64,000 nt of DNA from Roseateles_C aquae (lineage in GTDB: Bacteria; Pseudomonadota; Gammaproteobacteria; Burkholderiales; Burkholderiaceae_C). Below the pieces are notes generated by a model. It was given only the letters and a program-made list of their open reading frames with translations. It was not told where the DNA came from and made no database searches. Location: assembly GCF_032337115.1 (NCBI RefSeq), contig NZ_JAVXZY010000010.1, positions 154,762 through 218,761 of the forward strand, given 5' to 3'. Shown here piece after piece: positions 16,770 to 27,089 of this stretch. The translations under genes were made by a program, and so were the position numbers. The number at the start of each line of letters is the position of its first letter. Within the stretch, counting starts at the first letter, position 1.

Positions 16770-19454
16770 TTAAAAGCGTTTGAACTTGGTTTCATCGATG
16801 CCACCGGCCGCAGTGCCGTCACCGGACTTCCAGCCGGGCGCCGAGGTCTTGCCAACGCGGCTGCGCGGGCGTCCGCTGGCATCCAACGCAGCCTTGGCCG
16901 CCGGTGCCTTGGCCTGTGGCGGCGTGCCTGCCGCCGCCGGACTGGCGCGGCCGCTGCCTGGCGTTGCCCGGACCCGCTGGGTCGGTTCAGCGCTCGGCGC
17001 CTGCCTGCCGCTGGACTGCGCCGCACTGAGCCGGAAAAAGGCCATCAGCTCCTGCAGCTGCGCGGCCTGGGCCGAGAGCTGCTCGGCAGTGGCCGACAAC
17101 TGCTCCGAGGCCGAGGCCGTCTGCTGGGTCGAACCGGCGAGGTGGTTCATCGCCCCGGTGATCTGGCTGACGCCCTGCGACTGCTCGCCCGAGGCCGCGG
17201 CGATCTCCTGCACCAGCTCGCTGGTTTTCTGGATGCTGGGCACCATGCTGGTCAGCAGATGGCCGGCGCGCTCGGCCAGATTGACGCTATTGCCGGCCAG
17301 CTGGCCAATCTCCTGCGCCGCCACCTGGCTGCGCTCGGCCAGCTTGCGCACTTCGGCGGCAACGACGGCAAAGCCCTTGCCATGCTCACCCGCCCGCGCC
17401 GCCTCGATGGCCGCGTTCAGCGCCAGCAGATTGGTCTGGTAGGCGATGTCGTCGATGATGGAGATCTTGGTGGCGATCTGCGACATCGCGTCCACCGTCA
17501 TGCTGACGGCCTGGCCGCCTTCCATCGCCTCCTGGGCGGCCTTGTTGGCCATCGCATCGGTGATGCCGGCGTTGTCGGCGTTCTGTTTCACGCTGGCAGC
17601 CATTTCGTGCAGCGAGGCGGTGGTTTGCTCGACGCTGGCCGCCTGCTCGGAGGCCGAGTGCGACAGCGATTGCGAGGTCTGCGAGACCTGGTCGGCCGCC
17701 GAGCCCAGCTGGTCCGCGGCGGCGCGAACCTCCAGAATGGTGCCGCTGACGGTGTCGACCAGGCTGTTGAACTTTTCGCCCAGCATGCGGAAGAAGGGCT
17801 CCTTGCCATCGAGCTCAATGCGCTTGGAGAAGTCGCCCTGGGTGGCGCCATCGACCATGTTGCCGATCTCGCTTTCAACGGCCACCTCGGTCGTTCTGTC
17901 CTTCCATTCGATCACCGTGCCAAGGCGCTGACCCTCGCCGTCATTGATGGGGCTGGCGCTGAGCGCGAAGCTGAGGTCGGCCACCTTGATCTCGGTCCGG
18001 TAGTCACCTTTCAGCTCGGCCAGCAACTGGCGCTGGTGAGCCGGATGGCGATGGAACTGATCGAAGCTGCTGCCGACGATGCGGCGCGCGTCGAACTGCG
18101 GCAGGGCCTTGCGCAGCTCGGCCTCGTTGCGCATCATCATCTGCGCCGCCGAGTGGTTGTTGTAGATGATCTGACCCTCGGCGTCGGCGATCATCACATT
18201 GGTTGAGCAGCTGTCCAAGGCCTGGCGCACCCGGGCGTTCTCGGCGGCCAGCAGCTGTTCGCGCTCGCGTGCGGCCAGTTCGGCCGTCATGTCGCGCCAT
18301 TCGACCACCGTGCCCAGGCGCTTGCCATGGGCCAGCACCGGGTTGACGATCAGATCGAAGCGCCGGCCGCCCAGATTCAGCCTTGTGGTGTGCGTGCCCT
18401 TGAGGCGGTCCAGCATCTCGCGCTGATGCGCCGGCTGCTTGTGGAAGGCATCGATATTGCTGCCAATCACCGTCGCCGCGCTGAAGCGCGGCAGGTCCTT
18501 GCGGATGTCGGCCTCGGCCGTCGCGAGCATGGCTGTCAGCGAGGCATTGCCATAGATGATGTTGTAGCCGGCGTCGGCCACCATCATATTGGTGGCGGCC
18601 ACGTCCAGCGCCTGGCGGATGCGCTCGGCATCTTCGGCACGGCGCTTGGCATCGGCAAACTCGAAACCCAGACGGGTCTGCACACGGCGCAGCGCCATCA
18701 GCATCTCGGCCAATTGGTCGCGCCCCTGCAGCGGCACGATGCCATCGAAGCGGCCCTGGCCAAAGCGTTCCAGGAGCTCAGCCGCCGAGCCCAGTGTGCT
18801 CGTCATGCGCCGTGTCAGCTGCCAGAGGCTGAAGCTGCCGAGCACGGCCAGCAAGGCTGCGGCGAGGGCCGGTTGCCATTGGCCTTTCGCGGCGCACCAG
18901 CCCAGGCCCAGGCCGCCAATCAGCAAGGCGATGGCGACGCCCAGCTGCTTGCTGCCCAGGTTCAGGCCGCCGGCCAGGCGGCGCCAACGCAGTGCCAGGC
19001 CCAGCCGCACGGGCTGACCGTCCTGCACCGCCCAGCCCTTGGCATTGCCGCTCTTGAGCTTGCGATAGAAGGCGTCGGCCGCATCGATCTGCTCACGCGT
19101 CGGTCGCGTGCGCACCGACATATAGCCAACCACCTGCTCGCCCTCGCGTATCGGCGTGGCATTGGCCAGCACCCAGTAATGGTCGCCGTTCTTGCGCCGG
19201 TTCTTGACCAGGCCGGACCAGGGCCGCCCCTGCGACAACGACAGCCACAAATCGGCAAAGGCCTCCTCCGGCATGTCGGGGTGGCGCACCAGGTTGTGCG
19301 GCTGCCCGATCAGCTCCGCCTCGCTGAAGCCGCTGGCCTCGAGGAAGTCATCGTTGACGTAGCTGATGCGACCCTTGAGATCGGTCTTGGAGACGATGGT
19401 CGCGCCCTCACGCAGCAGGTACTCCTGCTGGGTGATGGGGAGGTTGTTTCTCAT
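16770..19454 (-). CDS. PAS-rich methyl-accepting chemotaxis protein (Aer-like N-terminus)
   Basis: 894 residues. The N-terminus, from MRNNLPITQQEY to about 125, is an Aer-type PAS domain (TDLKGRISYVNDDF, HNLVRHPDMPEEAF, WSGLVKNRRKNG). Hydrophobic segments lie at about 170-215 with no large periplasmic domain. Two further PAS modules of the CSTNVMIAD type follow, then the MCP signalling domain with DIAYQTNLLALNAAIEAARAGEHGKGFAVVAAEVR and an Ala/Pro-rich tail ending FKRF. An Aer-like PAS that binds FAD would make it an energy or redox sensor, but the cofactor cannot be read from sequence alone. It is third of three paralogous MCP genes in the operon. Confidence 0.93.
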   Translation of the reverse strand: MRNNLPITQQEYLLREGATIVSKTDLKGRISYVNDDFLEASGFSEAELIGQPHNLVRHPDMPEEAFADLWLSLSQGRPWSGLVKNRRKNGDHYWVLANATPIREGEQVVGYMSVRTRPTREQIDAADAFYRKLKSGNAKGWAVQDGQPVRLGLALRWRRLAGGLNLGSKQLGVAIALLIGGLGLGWCAAKGQWQPALAAALLAVLGSFSLWQLTRRMTSTLGSAAELLERFGQGRFDGIVPLQGRDQLAEMLMALRRVQTRLGFEFADAKRRAEDAERIRQALDVAATNMMVADAGYNIIYGNASLTAMLATAEADIRKDLPRFSAATVIGSNIDAFHKQPAHQREMLDRLKGTHTTRLNLGGRRFDLIVNPVLAHGKRLGTVVEWRDMTAELAAREREQLLAAENARVRQALDSCSTNVMIADAEGQIIYNNHSAAQMMMRNEAELRKALPQFDARRIVGSSFDQFHRHPAHQRQLLAELKGDYRTEIKVADLSFALSASPINDGEGQRLGTVIEWKDRTTEVAVESEIGNMVDGATQGDFSKRIELDGKEPFFRMLGEKFNSLVDTVSGTILEVRAAADQLGSAADQVSQTSQSLSHSASEQAASVEQTTASLHEMAASVKQNADNAGITDAMANKAAQEAMEGGQAVSMTVDAMSQIATKISIIDDIAYQTNLLALNAAIEAARAGEHGKGFAVVAAEVRKLAERSQVAAQEIGQLAGNSVNLAERAGHLLTSMVPSIQKTSELVQEIAAASGEQSQGVSQITGAMNHLAGSTQQTASASEQLSATAEQLSAQAAQLQELMAFFRLSAAQSSGRQAPSAEPTQRVRATPGSGRASPAAAGTPPQAKAPAAKAALDASGRPRSRVGKTSAPGWKSGDGTAAGGIDETKFKRF

Positions 19455-19485
19455 CTTTTTCGTCCCTGTGCGTTTTGGCCTGAGT

Positions 19486-21954
19486 TCAGGCGTGTCGATT
19501 CGTCCGACCGGCTGCCGCGCTTTGCTGACGCAGCTGGAAGTACGCCATCAGTTCTTGCAGCTGCGAAGCCTGGGCCGACAGTTCCTCGGCGGTAGCCGAC
19601 AGCTGCTCGGAGGCCGAGGCGGTCTGCTGGGTGGTGCCGGCCAGATGGTTCATCGCGCCGGTCACCTGATTGACGCCATCGGCCTGTTGGCCGGAGGCGG
19701 CCGCGATCTCCTGCACCAGCTCGCTGGTCTTCTGGATGCTGGGCACCATGCTGGTCAGCAGATGGCCGGCGCGCTCGGCCAGGTTGACGCTGTTGCCGGC
19801 CAGCTGGCCGATCTCCTGCGCGGCGACCTGGCTGCGCTCGGCCAGCTTGCGCACCTCGGCGGCAACAACGGCAAAGCCCTTGCCATGCTCGCCCGCCCGC
19901 GCCGCCTCGATGGCGGCGTTCAGTGCCAGCAGATTGGTCTGGTAGGCGATGTCGTCGATGATGGAGATCTTGGTGGCAATCTGCTTCATCGCGTCGACCG
20001 TCATGCTGACGGCCTGTCCGCCTTCCATCGCTTCCTGCGCGGCCTTGTTGGCCATGGCGTCGGTGACGCCGGCGTTGTCGGCGTTTTGCTTGACGCTGGC
20101 CGCCATCTCCTGCAACGAGGCGGTGGTCTGCTCGACACCGGCGGCCTGCTGTGAGGCCGAATGCGACAGCGACTGCGAGGTCTGCGAGACCTGGTCGGCG
20201 GCTGATCCGAGCTGGTCGGCGGCGGCACGTACCTCGAGAATCGTGCCGCTGACCGTCTCGACCAGCGCATTGAACTTCTCCCCCAGCATGCGGAAGAAGG
20301 GCTCCTTGCCCTCCAGCGCGATGCGCTGCGAGAAGTCACCTTGCGTCGCCCCATCGACCATGCCGCCGATTTCGGCCTCGACGGCGACCTCACGTGTGCG
20401 GTCGCTCCACTCGACCACGGTGCCCAGGCGTTGCCCGTCGGCACTATTGATTGGATTGGCGATCAAAGCAAAACTCAGGCTGCCCACCTTGATGTCGGTC
20501 TTGTACTGCGTCTTCAGCCCGGCCAGCAGATTGCGCTGATGGGCAGGGTGGCGATGGAACTGGTCGAAGTTGGCGCCGACGATGCGACCTGCATCGAACT
20601 GCGGCAGCACTTTGCGCAACTCGCTCTCGTTGCGCTTCATCATCTCAGCGACCGACAGGTTGTTGTAGATGATGCAGCCGTCGGCGTCGGCAATCATGAC
20701 GTTGGTTGAGCAGCGGTCGAGTGCTTGGCGTACGCGTGCGTTCTCTGTTGCGATGCGCAATTCCTGCTCGCGCGCGGCCAGCTGCTCGGTCATGTCCAGC
20801 CACTCAACGACGGTTCCCAAGCGCCCGCCTTTTTCGTCGCGAATCGGATTGGCCGTGAGGGAAAAGCTCAGTCCTGCAACCTTGATCTGCGTGCGGTACT
20901 CGCCGTCGAGCTTGGCCAGCAGCTGCTGCTGATGTGCGGGGTTGCGATGGAAGACGTCGAAGTTCTTCCCTAGCACCTCGCGGGCAACAAAATTCGGCAG
21001 GCTGCTGCGCAGGCTGGCCTCGCGCTGCTCCAGCATCTTGGACACTGATTTGTTCAGGTAGACGATGCCGCCATCGACGTCAGCGATCATCACATTGGTT
21101 GAGCAGCTGTCCAGCGCTTGTCGAACGCGCGCGTTTTCGGCGGCAATGCGGCCATCGCGTTCGTTGCGTTCGCGCAGCTGGGTCTGCATCTGGTCGAGGC
21201 CGCGCAGCAGCACCGCGGTTTCGTCGCCGCCACGAGCCTGGATGTCGTTATCGAGCTTGCCGCTGCCGATGGCGTCGGCGTAGCGGCCGGCAGCGGCCAG
21301 CGGCCGGGTGACGCTGCGCGTGACCCACCAGCCCATGCCGGCCCCGATCAACAAGGCGGCGCCGGTCAGACTGAGCAACAGATTGCGCGCCCGGGCGTAG
21401 TTCTGGGCCGATTCCTCGACATCGCCCTTTGCGTCTTCGAGCTGCAGGGCGATCGCCTTGTCCAGCTCAGCTTGCAGCGCCTTGCCGGCCGGGCTGACCT
21501 GTTCCAGTACCGTGCTGGTAGCCTCTGCCGTCTTGCCGGCCAAGGCCTGCTGTATGGCCATGTCGATCTGATCACGCACGCTGCCTTCGTGCACCATGGC
21601 CTGGGCCAGGACCTTTTTGTCTTCGTCGCGGAGAGTGATCTTGTCCAGTTCGCCGCTGGCCTTGTCATAGGCCTGACGCGCTTCATTGAGCTTGCTGCGC
21701 TCGGCCTCGATCTTCTCCGGCGTTCGCACCAGGATGGAGGAGCGAACCAGGCGCTGAGAGATGTGAGCTTGCGCAGACATCGTGTTGAGCAGATTCAGCC
21801 GCGTGAAGTTCTCAGCGACTACATGCTCCAGCGCATGGTTCACCTCGCTGAGATCTCTGATGGCAATGGCCACGATGGCCGCCAGCAGTGCCAGCACCAG
21901 TGTGAAGCCCAGCCCTATACGTTGACCGACTTTGAGATTGGCGACCCAGTTCAT
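19486..21954 (-). CDS. PAS-rich methyl-accepting chemotaxis protein (4HB-type sensor)
   Basis: 822 residues from the ATG at 21954, which has AGGGAG 7 bases upstream; the frame extends 23 codons further but would overlap the preceding gene. TM1 is at about 11-33, then a helical periplasmic domain of about 150 residues typical of four-helix-bundle MCPs, TM2 near 190-210, HAMP, two CSTNVMIAD-type PAS modules, and a signalling domain almost identical in residue sequence to its two neighbours. It lies 37 bp after one MCP gene and 31 bp before the next. Confidence 0.92.
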   Translation of the reverse strand: MNWVANLKVGQRIGLGFTLVLALLAAIVAIAIRDLSEVNHALEHVVAENFTRLNLLNTMSAQAHISQRLVRSSILVRTPEKIEAERSKLNEARQAYDKASGELDKITLRDEDKKVLAQAMVHEGSVRDQIDMAIQQALAGKTAEATSTVLEQVSPAGKALQAELDKAIALQLEDAKGDVEESAQNYARARNLLLSLTGAALLIGAGMGWWVTRSVTRPLAAAGRYADAIGSGKLDNDIQARGGDETAVLLRGLDQMQTQLRERNERDGRIAAENARVRQALDSCSTNVMIADVDGGIVYLNKSVSKMLEQREASLRSSLPNFVAREVLGKNFDVFHRNPAHQQQLLAKLDGEYRTQIKVAGLSFSLTANPIRDEKGGRLGTVVEWLDMTEQLAAREQELRIATENARVRQALDRCSTNVMIADADGCIIYNNLSVAEMMKRNESELRKVLPQFDAGRIVGANFDQFHRHPAHQRNLLAGLKTQYKTDIKVGSLSFALIANPINSADGQRLGTVVEWSDRTREVAVEAEIGGMVDGATQGDFSQRIALEGKEPFFRMLGEKFNALVETVSGTILEVRAAADQLGSAADQVSQTSQSLSHSASQQAAGVEQTTASLQEMAASVKQNADNAGVTDAMANKAAQEAMEGGQAVSMTVDAMKQIATKISIIDDIAYQTNLLALNAAIEAARAGEHGKGFAVVAAEVRKLAERSQVAAQEIGQLAGNSVNLAERAGHLLTSMVPSIQKTSELVQEIAAASGQQADGVNQVTGAMNHLAGTTQQTASASEQLSATAEELSAQASQLQELMAYFQLRQQSAAAGRTNRHA

Positions 21955-21991
21955 GGTGGCTCCCTGACGAAGAACGAGAGACAAAACGGTT

Positions 21992-24844
21992 TCAACGCGA
22001 GCCGCGAGCGGCCTGCTGTTCACGGACCCGGAAATAGGCCATCAGCTCCTGCAGCTGCGCCGCCTGGGCCGACAGTTCCTCGGCGGTGGCCGACAGCTGT
22101 TCGGAGGCAGACGCCGTCTGCTGAGTGACGCCGGAGAGGTGGTGCATCGCACCGCTGATCTGGTTGACGCCATCGGACTGCTCGCCCGAGGCACTGGCGA
22201 TTTCCTGCACCAGCTCGCTGGTCTTCTGGATATTCGGCACCATGCTGCTGAGCAGGGTGCCGGCGCGCTCGGAGAGCTTGACGCTGTTGCCGGCCAGCTG
22301 GCCGATCTCCTGCGCCGCCACCTGGCTGCGTTCGGCCAGCTTGCGCACCTCGGCGGCGACAACGGCAAAGCCCTTGCCATGCTCGCCAGCCCGCGCCGCC
22401 TCAATGGCCGCGTTCAGCGCCAGCAGATTGGTCTGGTAGGCGATGTCGTCGATGATGGAGATCTTGGTGGCGATCTGCTTCATCGCATCGGCCGTCATGC
22501 TGACCGCCTGGCCACCTTCCATGGCCTCCTGGGCCGCGGTATTGGCCATCGCGTCGGTGACGCCGGCGTTGTCGGCGTTCTGTTTGACGCTGGCGGCAAT
22601 CTCCTGCAGCGAGGCGGTGGTTTCCTCGACATTGGCGGCCTGCTGCGAGGCTGCGTGCGATAGCGACTGCGAGGTCTGCGAGACCTGGTCGGAGGCCGAG
22701 CCGAGCTGGTCGGCGGCGGCGCGCACCTCGCGAATGGTGTTGCTGAAGGTGTCGATCAGGCCGTTGAACTTTTCGCCCATCAGCAGGAAGAAGCCCTGCT
22801 TGCCTTCGAGCGGAATGCGCTGGCTCAGATCGCCCTCGGTGGCGGCGCTGGCCAGGGCATCGAACTCGCGTTCGGCGGCCAACTGCTCGGTGCGGTCCAG
22901 CCATTGCCCGACGGTGCCGACGTTATTGCCCTGGGCATCGAAAATCGGCGTCGTCGTCACATCGTAGTCGCGGCCACCCAGGCGCAGCGCCGTGCTGGTG
23001 GTCTGACGCAGCTGGCGCAGCCGCTCGATGGCCGCCTGCGGATCCTTGTAGAACTGGCCGATCGAGTTGCCGACCACACGATTGGCGTCAAAGCCCGGCA
23101 GCTCGGTGCGGAAGGCCGCGGCATCGCGCTGCAGGATCTTGCGCAAGGCCTCGTTGATATAGACCACGGTGCCATCGACGGTGGCGATGCGCACCGGCAT
23201 CGCCGCCGCATCCAGCGCCTGCTTGATGCGCGCGTTCTCGGTGGCAACGCGCTGTTCGGTTTCCTGTGCTGCCAGCTCGGCGGTGATGTCGCGCCATTCG
23301 ACCACGCTGCCCAGGCGCTCGCCCTGCTCACCCAGCACCGGATTGGCGATCAGCGAGAAGCTCAGCCCGGCCAGGCTGATCTGCGTCCTGTACTCGCCCT
23401 TGAGCTCGGCCAGCAGGCGCTGCTGATGGGCCGGGTTCTTGTGGAAGATATCGATGCTCTGGCCGAGCATGCGCGACACGTCGAGCTGCGGCAGCAGCTT
23501 GCGCAGCTGGGCCTCGTTGCCCGCCATCATCTCGCGCACCGATTGGTTCATGTAGACGATGGTGCCTGCGGCATCGGCCACCATCACATTGGTCGAGCAG
23601 CGCTCCAGCGCCTGGCGCACACGGCCGTTCTCGGCGGCGATGCGGGCGTCGCGCTCACCACGCTCGCGCAGATTGGTTTGCATCTGCGCCATGCTGGCCA
23701 GCAGCTGGCCGGCTTCATCGCTGGCGCTGGTGTCGATGGCGTAGGCGAGATCGCCGCCGGCCACGGCCTGCGCGGCGGCCACCGCCTGGCGCACCGGCTG
23801 GGTGACCGAACGAACAATGATCACGCCCAGTGCCATCGCCAGTGCGAGGCCCAGGCCCAGGCCCAACAACAGCCCGTCGCGCTGGCGCTCAAACTGCTGG
23901 GCGCGCTGTGTCAGCATCTCGTTCAGCACGTCCATGCCGGCGTGGATCAGGGCGAACTGGGCATCAACAGCCTTGGTGCCGGCGGTGAAGGTCTCCAGCG
24001 CCGTGCTGCTGGTCTTGCTGGCCGCGGCCTCGGCGCGCATCTGCTTGGCAAAGGCCTCGGCGGCGCTGTTGGCGGCCTGCTGCTTGTCGCCTATGGTCTT
24101 CTTGAAGGCCTCGTCGAGGCCCAGGGCCTTGCCGAGCTGGCGCTCGGCGCGCTGGCGCCAGAAGTCGCTGTCGCGCGTCGCCTGCACCAGGCTCTGGCGC
24201 TCCTGGGCGCTGGGGTCCTTGCCGGCGGCCAGCTGGGCCACCAGGGTCCAACCTCGGCCGCGTGACTGGGCGATCGATTCGGTCAGCTGCGGCAGCGCAT
24301 CAGTCACGGCAACGATGGTGAAGTAGCTGACCGCCTCGGGGTCCAGCGACAGGCCGCTGGCGTCGGCCACGGCTTCGATCAGCTGCTGGGTCTGCGCGAC
24401 CAACTGGCCGTGCGCGCTGCGGTTGGTCGGCACGTCCAGGGTATGGGCGCTGAACTTGCTCATCAGGGCAGCCCAGTCTTGCTGCAATTGCTTGAAGCGA
24501 TCCAGGACTGGCTTTGCGGTGTTCGAACCGCCCAGCTGCTTTTGCAAGGCGCCGAAGGCGTTGTTGACCTCTCGCTCCTGAGTTCGCTGCTCGTCTTGCG
24601 CCTTGGCGTCGCCATCTATCGCCAGTCCACTCAGCCCACGATGGGTTTGCAGCTCACGCAGCAGCTTGACCGTCGCGCGGGCCGGCGCCAGGCCCTCGGC
24701 CTCCTCGCGTGCGGTCTGCAATTGCGCGCTTCTTTCCTGCACCAGCAGGACGGTGGGCACGGCGCAGGCAATGAGCGCAATCAGGCCCAGCAGCACGAAG
24801 CGCTGCCAGAGCAGCAACTTACGAAAGAAGGCAATCATCTGCAT
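21992..24844 (-). CDS. PAS-rich methyl-accepting chemotaxis protein (large helical sensor)
   Basis: 950 residues. TM1 at about 14-35, then an all-helical periplasmic domain of roughly 290 residues with LRELQTHRGLSGLAIDGD, which resembles the nitrate/nitrite-sensing NIT domain; I would not claim the ligand. TM2 lies at about 325-348 (GLGLGLALAMALGVIIV), followed by HAMP, one CSTNVMVAD PAS, a more diverged PAS, and the common MCP signalling domain (DIAYQTNLLALNAAIEAARAGEHG). TTGGAG lies upstream of the start. First of the three tandem MCPs, 42 bp after cheA. Confidence 0.92.
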   Translation of the reverse strand: MQMIAFFRKLLLWQRFVLLGLIALIACAVPTVLLVQERSAQLQTAREEAEGLAPARATVKLLRELQTHRGLSGLAIDGDAKAQDEQRTQEREVNNAFGALQKQLGGSNTAKPVLDRFKQLQQDWAALMSKFSAHTLDVPTNRSAHGQLVAQTQQLIEAVADASGLSLDPEAVSYFTIVAVTDALPQLTESIAQSRGRGWTLVAQLAAGKDPSAQERQSLVQATRDSDFWRQRAERQLGKALGLDEAFKKTIGDKQQAANSAAEAFAKQMRAEAAASKTSSTALETFTAGTKAVDAQFALIHAGMDVLNEMLTQRAQQFERQRDGLLLGLGLGLALAMALGVIIVRSVTQPVRQAVAAAQAVAGGDLAYAIDTSASDEAGQLLASMAQMQTNLRERGERDARIAAENGRVRQALERCSTNVMVADAAGTIVYMNQSVREMMAGNEAQLRKLLPQLDVSRMLGQSIDIFHKNPAHQQRLLAELKGEYRTQISLAGLSFSLIANPVLGEQGERLGSVVEWRDITAELAAQETEQRVATENARIKQALDAAAMPVRIATVDGTVVYINEALRKILQRDAAAFRTELPGFDANRVVGNSIGQFYKDPQAAIERLRQLRQTTSTALRLGGRDYDVTTTPIFDAQGNNVGTVGQWLDRTEQLAAEREFDALASAATEGDLSQRIPLEGKQGFFLLMGEKFNGLIDTFSNTIREVRAAADQLGSASDQVSQTSQSLSHAASQQAANVEETTASLQEIAASVKQNADNAGVTDAMANTAAQEAMEGGQAVSMTADAMKQIATKISIIDDIAYQTNLLALNAAIEAARAGEHGKGFAVVAAEVRKLAERSQVAAQEIGQLAGNSVKLSERAGTLLSSMVPNIQKTSELVQEIASASGEQSDGVNQISGAMHHLSGVTQQTASASEQLSATAEELSAQAAQLQELMAYFRVREQQAARGSR

Positions 24845-24886
24845 ACTCCAAGGGGCAAGTCAGCTTCCCTGCTGAGCTCCGTTGCG

Positions 24887-27079
24887 TCATCGCGCACTCT
24901 GTTCTGTTGAGGCACTTCGCCGCGCCGCGGTCAGCAGGCCGGCAATGTCCAGCACCAGGGCGACGTCGCCCGAGCCCAGAATCGTTGAGCCGGCCAAGGC
25001 CCTCATGTGCTGGAAGATGCCGGCCAGCGGCTTGATCACGGTCTGGTGTTCGCCCAGCAGCCGGTCGACGATCAGACCGACACGGCTGCCGCCATCACGC
25101 ACCACCAGCACGCTGCGGCGCCGGCTGGTGTCGGGCTCCACGCCATAGAAGCGGGCCAGGTCCAGCCAGGGCATGACTTCGCCGCGCAGATCAAAAGTGC
25201 CGCTGATGCGCTGGCTGTCGGGGTTGAACTCACGGGGCAGGTCGATGCATTCGGCCACCGTGGCCAGCGGCACCACATAGTGCACACCGCCGACCATGGT
25301 CAGGAAGCCATCGATCATCGCCAGCGTCAGCGGCAGGCGGATCTGCGTCAGCGTGCCGCGGCCGGTCTCGCTGGTCAGCGCGATGCTGCCGCGCAGCGTC
25401 TCGATGCTGCGCTTGACCACGTCCATGCCGACACCGCGGCCGGAGATGTCGGTGATCTGCTCGGCGGTCGAGAAGCCGGGCAGGAAGATCAGCTGCCAGA
25501 CCTCGTGGTCGGACAGCACCTGATCCGGTTCAATCAGCTCCCGCTCGATGGCCTTGGCCAGGATGCGCTCGCGGGCCAGGCCGCGGCCATCGTCGCTGAC
25601 CTCGATGACCACCGCACCGGCCTCGTGAAAGGCGTTCAAGGCCAGCCGGCCGGTCGGCGACTTGCCGGCGGCGATGCGATCGGCGGCCGCTTCGATGCCA
25701 TGGTCCAGGCTGTTGCGCACCAGGTGCATCAGCGGGTCGGCGATGGCATCGACCATCGATTTATCCAACTCGGTGTCGCCGCCGGTGACAACCAGCTCGA
25801 TCTCCTTGCCAAGCTGCTTGGTGATGTCGCGCACCACGCGCTGGAAGCGGCCGAAGGTTTCGCCGATGGGCACCATGCGCAGCGCCAAGGCGCCATCGCG
25901 GGTGTCCTGCACCAGGTCCATCACCCGCTGCGTGGCCTCCAGCAGCACATCGTTCTTTTCCAGATGGGCAATCATCTGCGCACCCGAGCCGGCGATGACC
26001 AGCTCGCCGATCAGATCGATCAGCGTGTCCAGCTTGTCGGCGCGCACGCGCACAAAGCGGGTCTCGTCGCCGGCACGCCGGTCACGCCCGCCTTGCCGAC
26101 GGTCGCCCTCGCCGCTGCGCCGGCTGGGGCTGCGTGCGGCCTGTGGGTCGCGCCGCTCGATATGGGGCACGACGACCGGTTCCTCGGCGCTAGGTACTTC
26201 CAGCTCGACGCGGCGCAGCTGGAAGTCCAGCCCGAGCGATTGCCAGCAGGCAAACAGCGTCGCGCGAGCCTGCGCATCGGTGCCGCAATGGCGCTCGGCC
26301 AGCGCCTCGAAGGCGGCCGGTGGTGCGCCGGGATCGAGGATCTGCACATCGGCATCATCGGCGGCGAACTCGAACACACGCTCGATGTCCTGACGCGAGG
26401 CCTCGCTGCGCAGGCGCAGCTCAAAGCCCAGATAGCAGGCCTCGGCATCGAGCTGCTCCAGCACGGGCACTTTGTCGGTGAGGGTCTGCAGGCCTTCGAT
26501 GCTGCCCAGCGTGACCAGATAGCGCAGGAAGGACAGCGGGTCCAGACCGCTGCGCAGCGCGTCGGGCCCGAAGCGCAGCGACAGATGCCAGATCGGTTCG
26601 ATCAGCTCAGCCGGCGGCGTCGGCGCCTCGGGCACGGCTTCAGCGGCGACAGGCGCTTCTGCCTCGGCCTTGCCGAGCAGCGCACGCAGGCGAGCGGCCA
26701 GCGCATGGCCCTGGGCCAATACCTCGGCGTCGGGCTCGTCCTGGCCGAGCTGATCAAGCAGGCGGCTGATCTGATCGCCTGACTCAAGCAAGGCGGCCAT
26801 CACCGCATCGTCCAGCGCGCGCTGGCCGGAGCGCAAGGCTTCGAGCAGGGTCTCGGCCTCGTGGGTGAAACCGACCACATGGACATAGCCGAACAGGCCG
26901 GCCGTGCCCTTGATCGTGTGGGCGGCACGGAAGGCGGCGTTGAGGCTTTCGGCGTCTTGCGGGTCATCCTCCAGCACCAGCAGCGCGGCTTCGTACTGGC
27001 GCAGCATCTCCTGCGCTTCCTCAATGAAACCGGCGCGCGCTACTTCAAGAATCTCGGCATCGTCGTCACTGAGGGACAT
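24887..27079 (-). CDS. cheA: Chemotaxis histidine kinase CheA
   Basis: 730 residues. Hpt domain at 1-110 with phosphorylatable His in AAHTIKGTAG (about residue 54). The middle, about 165-275, is a WHLSLRFGP... domain seen in many proteobacterial CheAs in place of the E. coli P2. The P3 dimerisation segment follows an Arg-rich linker near 320-345, then the ATPase with HLVRNSLDHGIE, DDGRG and GRGVGMDVVK, and the CheW-like regulatory domain. It starts at an ATG with AGGAGA upstream. It phosphorylates the operon's CheY and CheB. Confidence 0.97.
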   Translation of the reverse strand: MSLSDDDAEILEVARAGFIEEAQEMLRQYEAALLVLEDDPQDAESLNAAFRAAHTIKGTAGLFGYVHVVGFTHEAETLLEALRSGQRALDDAVMAALLESGDQISRLLDQLGQDEPDAEVLAQGHALAARLRALLGKAEAEAPVAAEAVPEAPTPPAELIEPIWHLSLRFGPDALRSGLDPLSFLRYLVTLGSIEGLQTLTDKVPVLEQLDAEACYLGFELRLRSEASRQDIERVFEFAADDADVQILDPGAPPAAFEALAERHCGTDAQARATLFACWQSLGLDFQLRRVELEVPSAEEPVVVPHIERRDPQAARSPSRRSGEGDRRQGGRDRRAGDETRFVRVRADKLDTLIDLIGELVIAGSGAQMIAHLEKNDVLLEATQRVMDLVQDTRDGALALRMVPIGETFGRFQRVVRDITKQLGKEIELVVTGGDTELDKSMVDAIADPLMHLVRNSLDHGIEAAADRIAAGKSPTGRLALNAFHEAGAVVIEVSDDGRGLARERILAKAIERELIEPDQVLSDHEVWQLIFLPGFSTAEQITDISGRGVGMDVVKRSIETLRGSIALTSETGRGTLTQIRLPLTLAMIDGFLTMVGGVHYVVPLATVAECIDLPREFNPDSQRISGTFDLRGEVMPWLDLARFYGVEPDTSRRRSVLVVRDGGSRVGLIVDRLLGEHQTVIKPLAGIFQHMRALAGSTILGSGDVALVLDIAGLLTAARRSASTEQSAR

Positions 27080-27089
27080 GCAAGGTCTC

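Noticed and set aside
24887..27079. The central WHLSLRFGP domain of CheA as a novel domain
   Set aside because: It is a recurrent alternative to P2 in proteobacterial CheA proteins, so not new.
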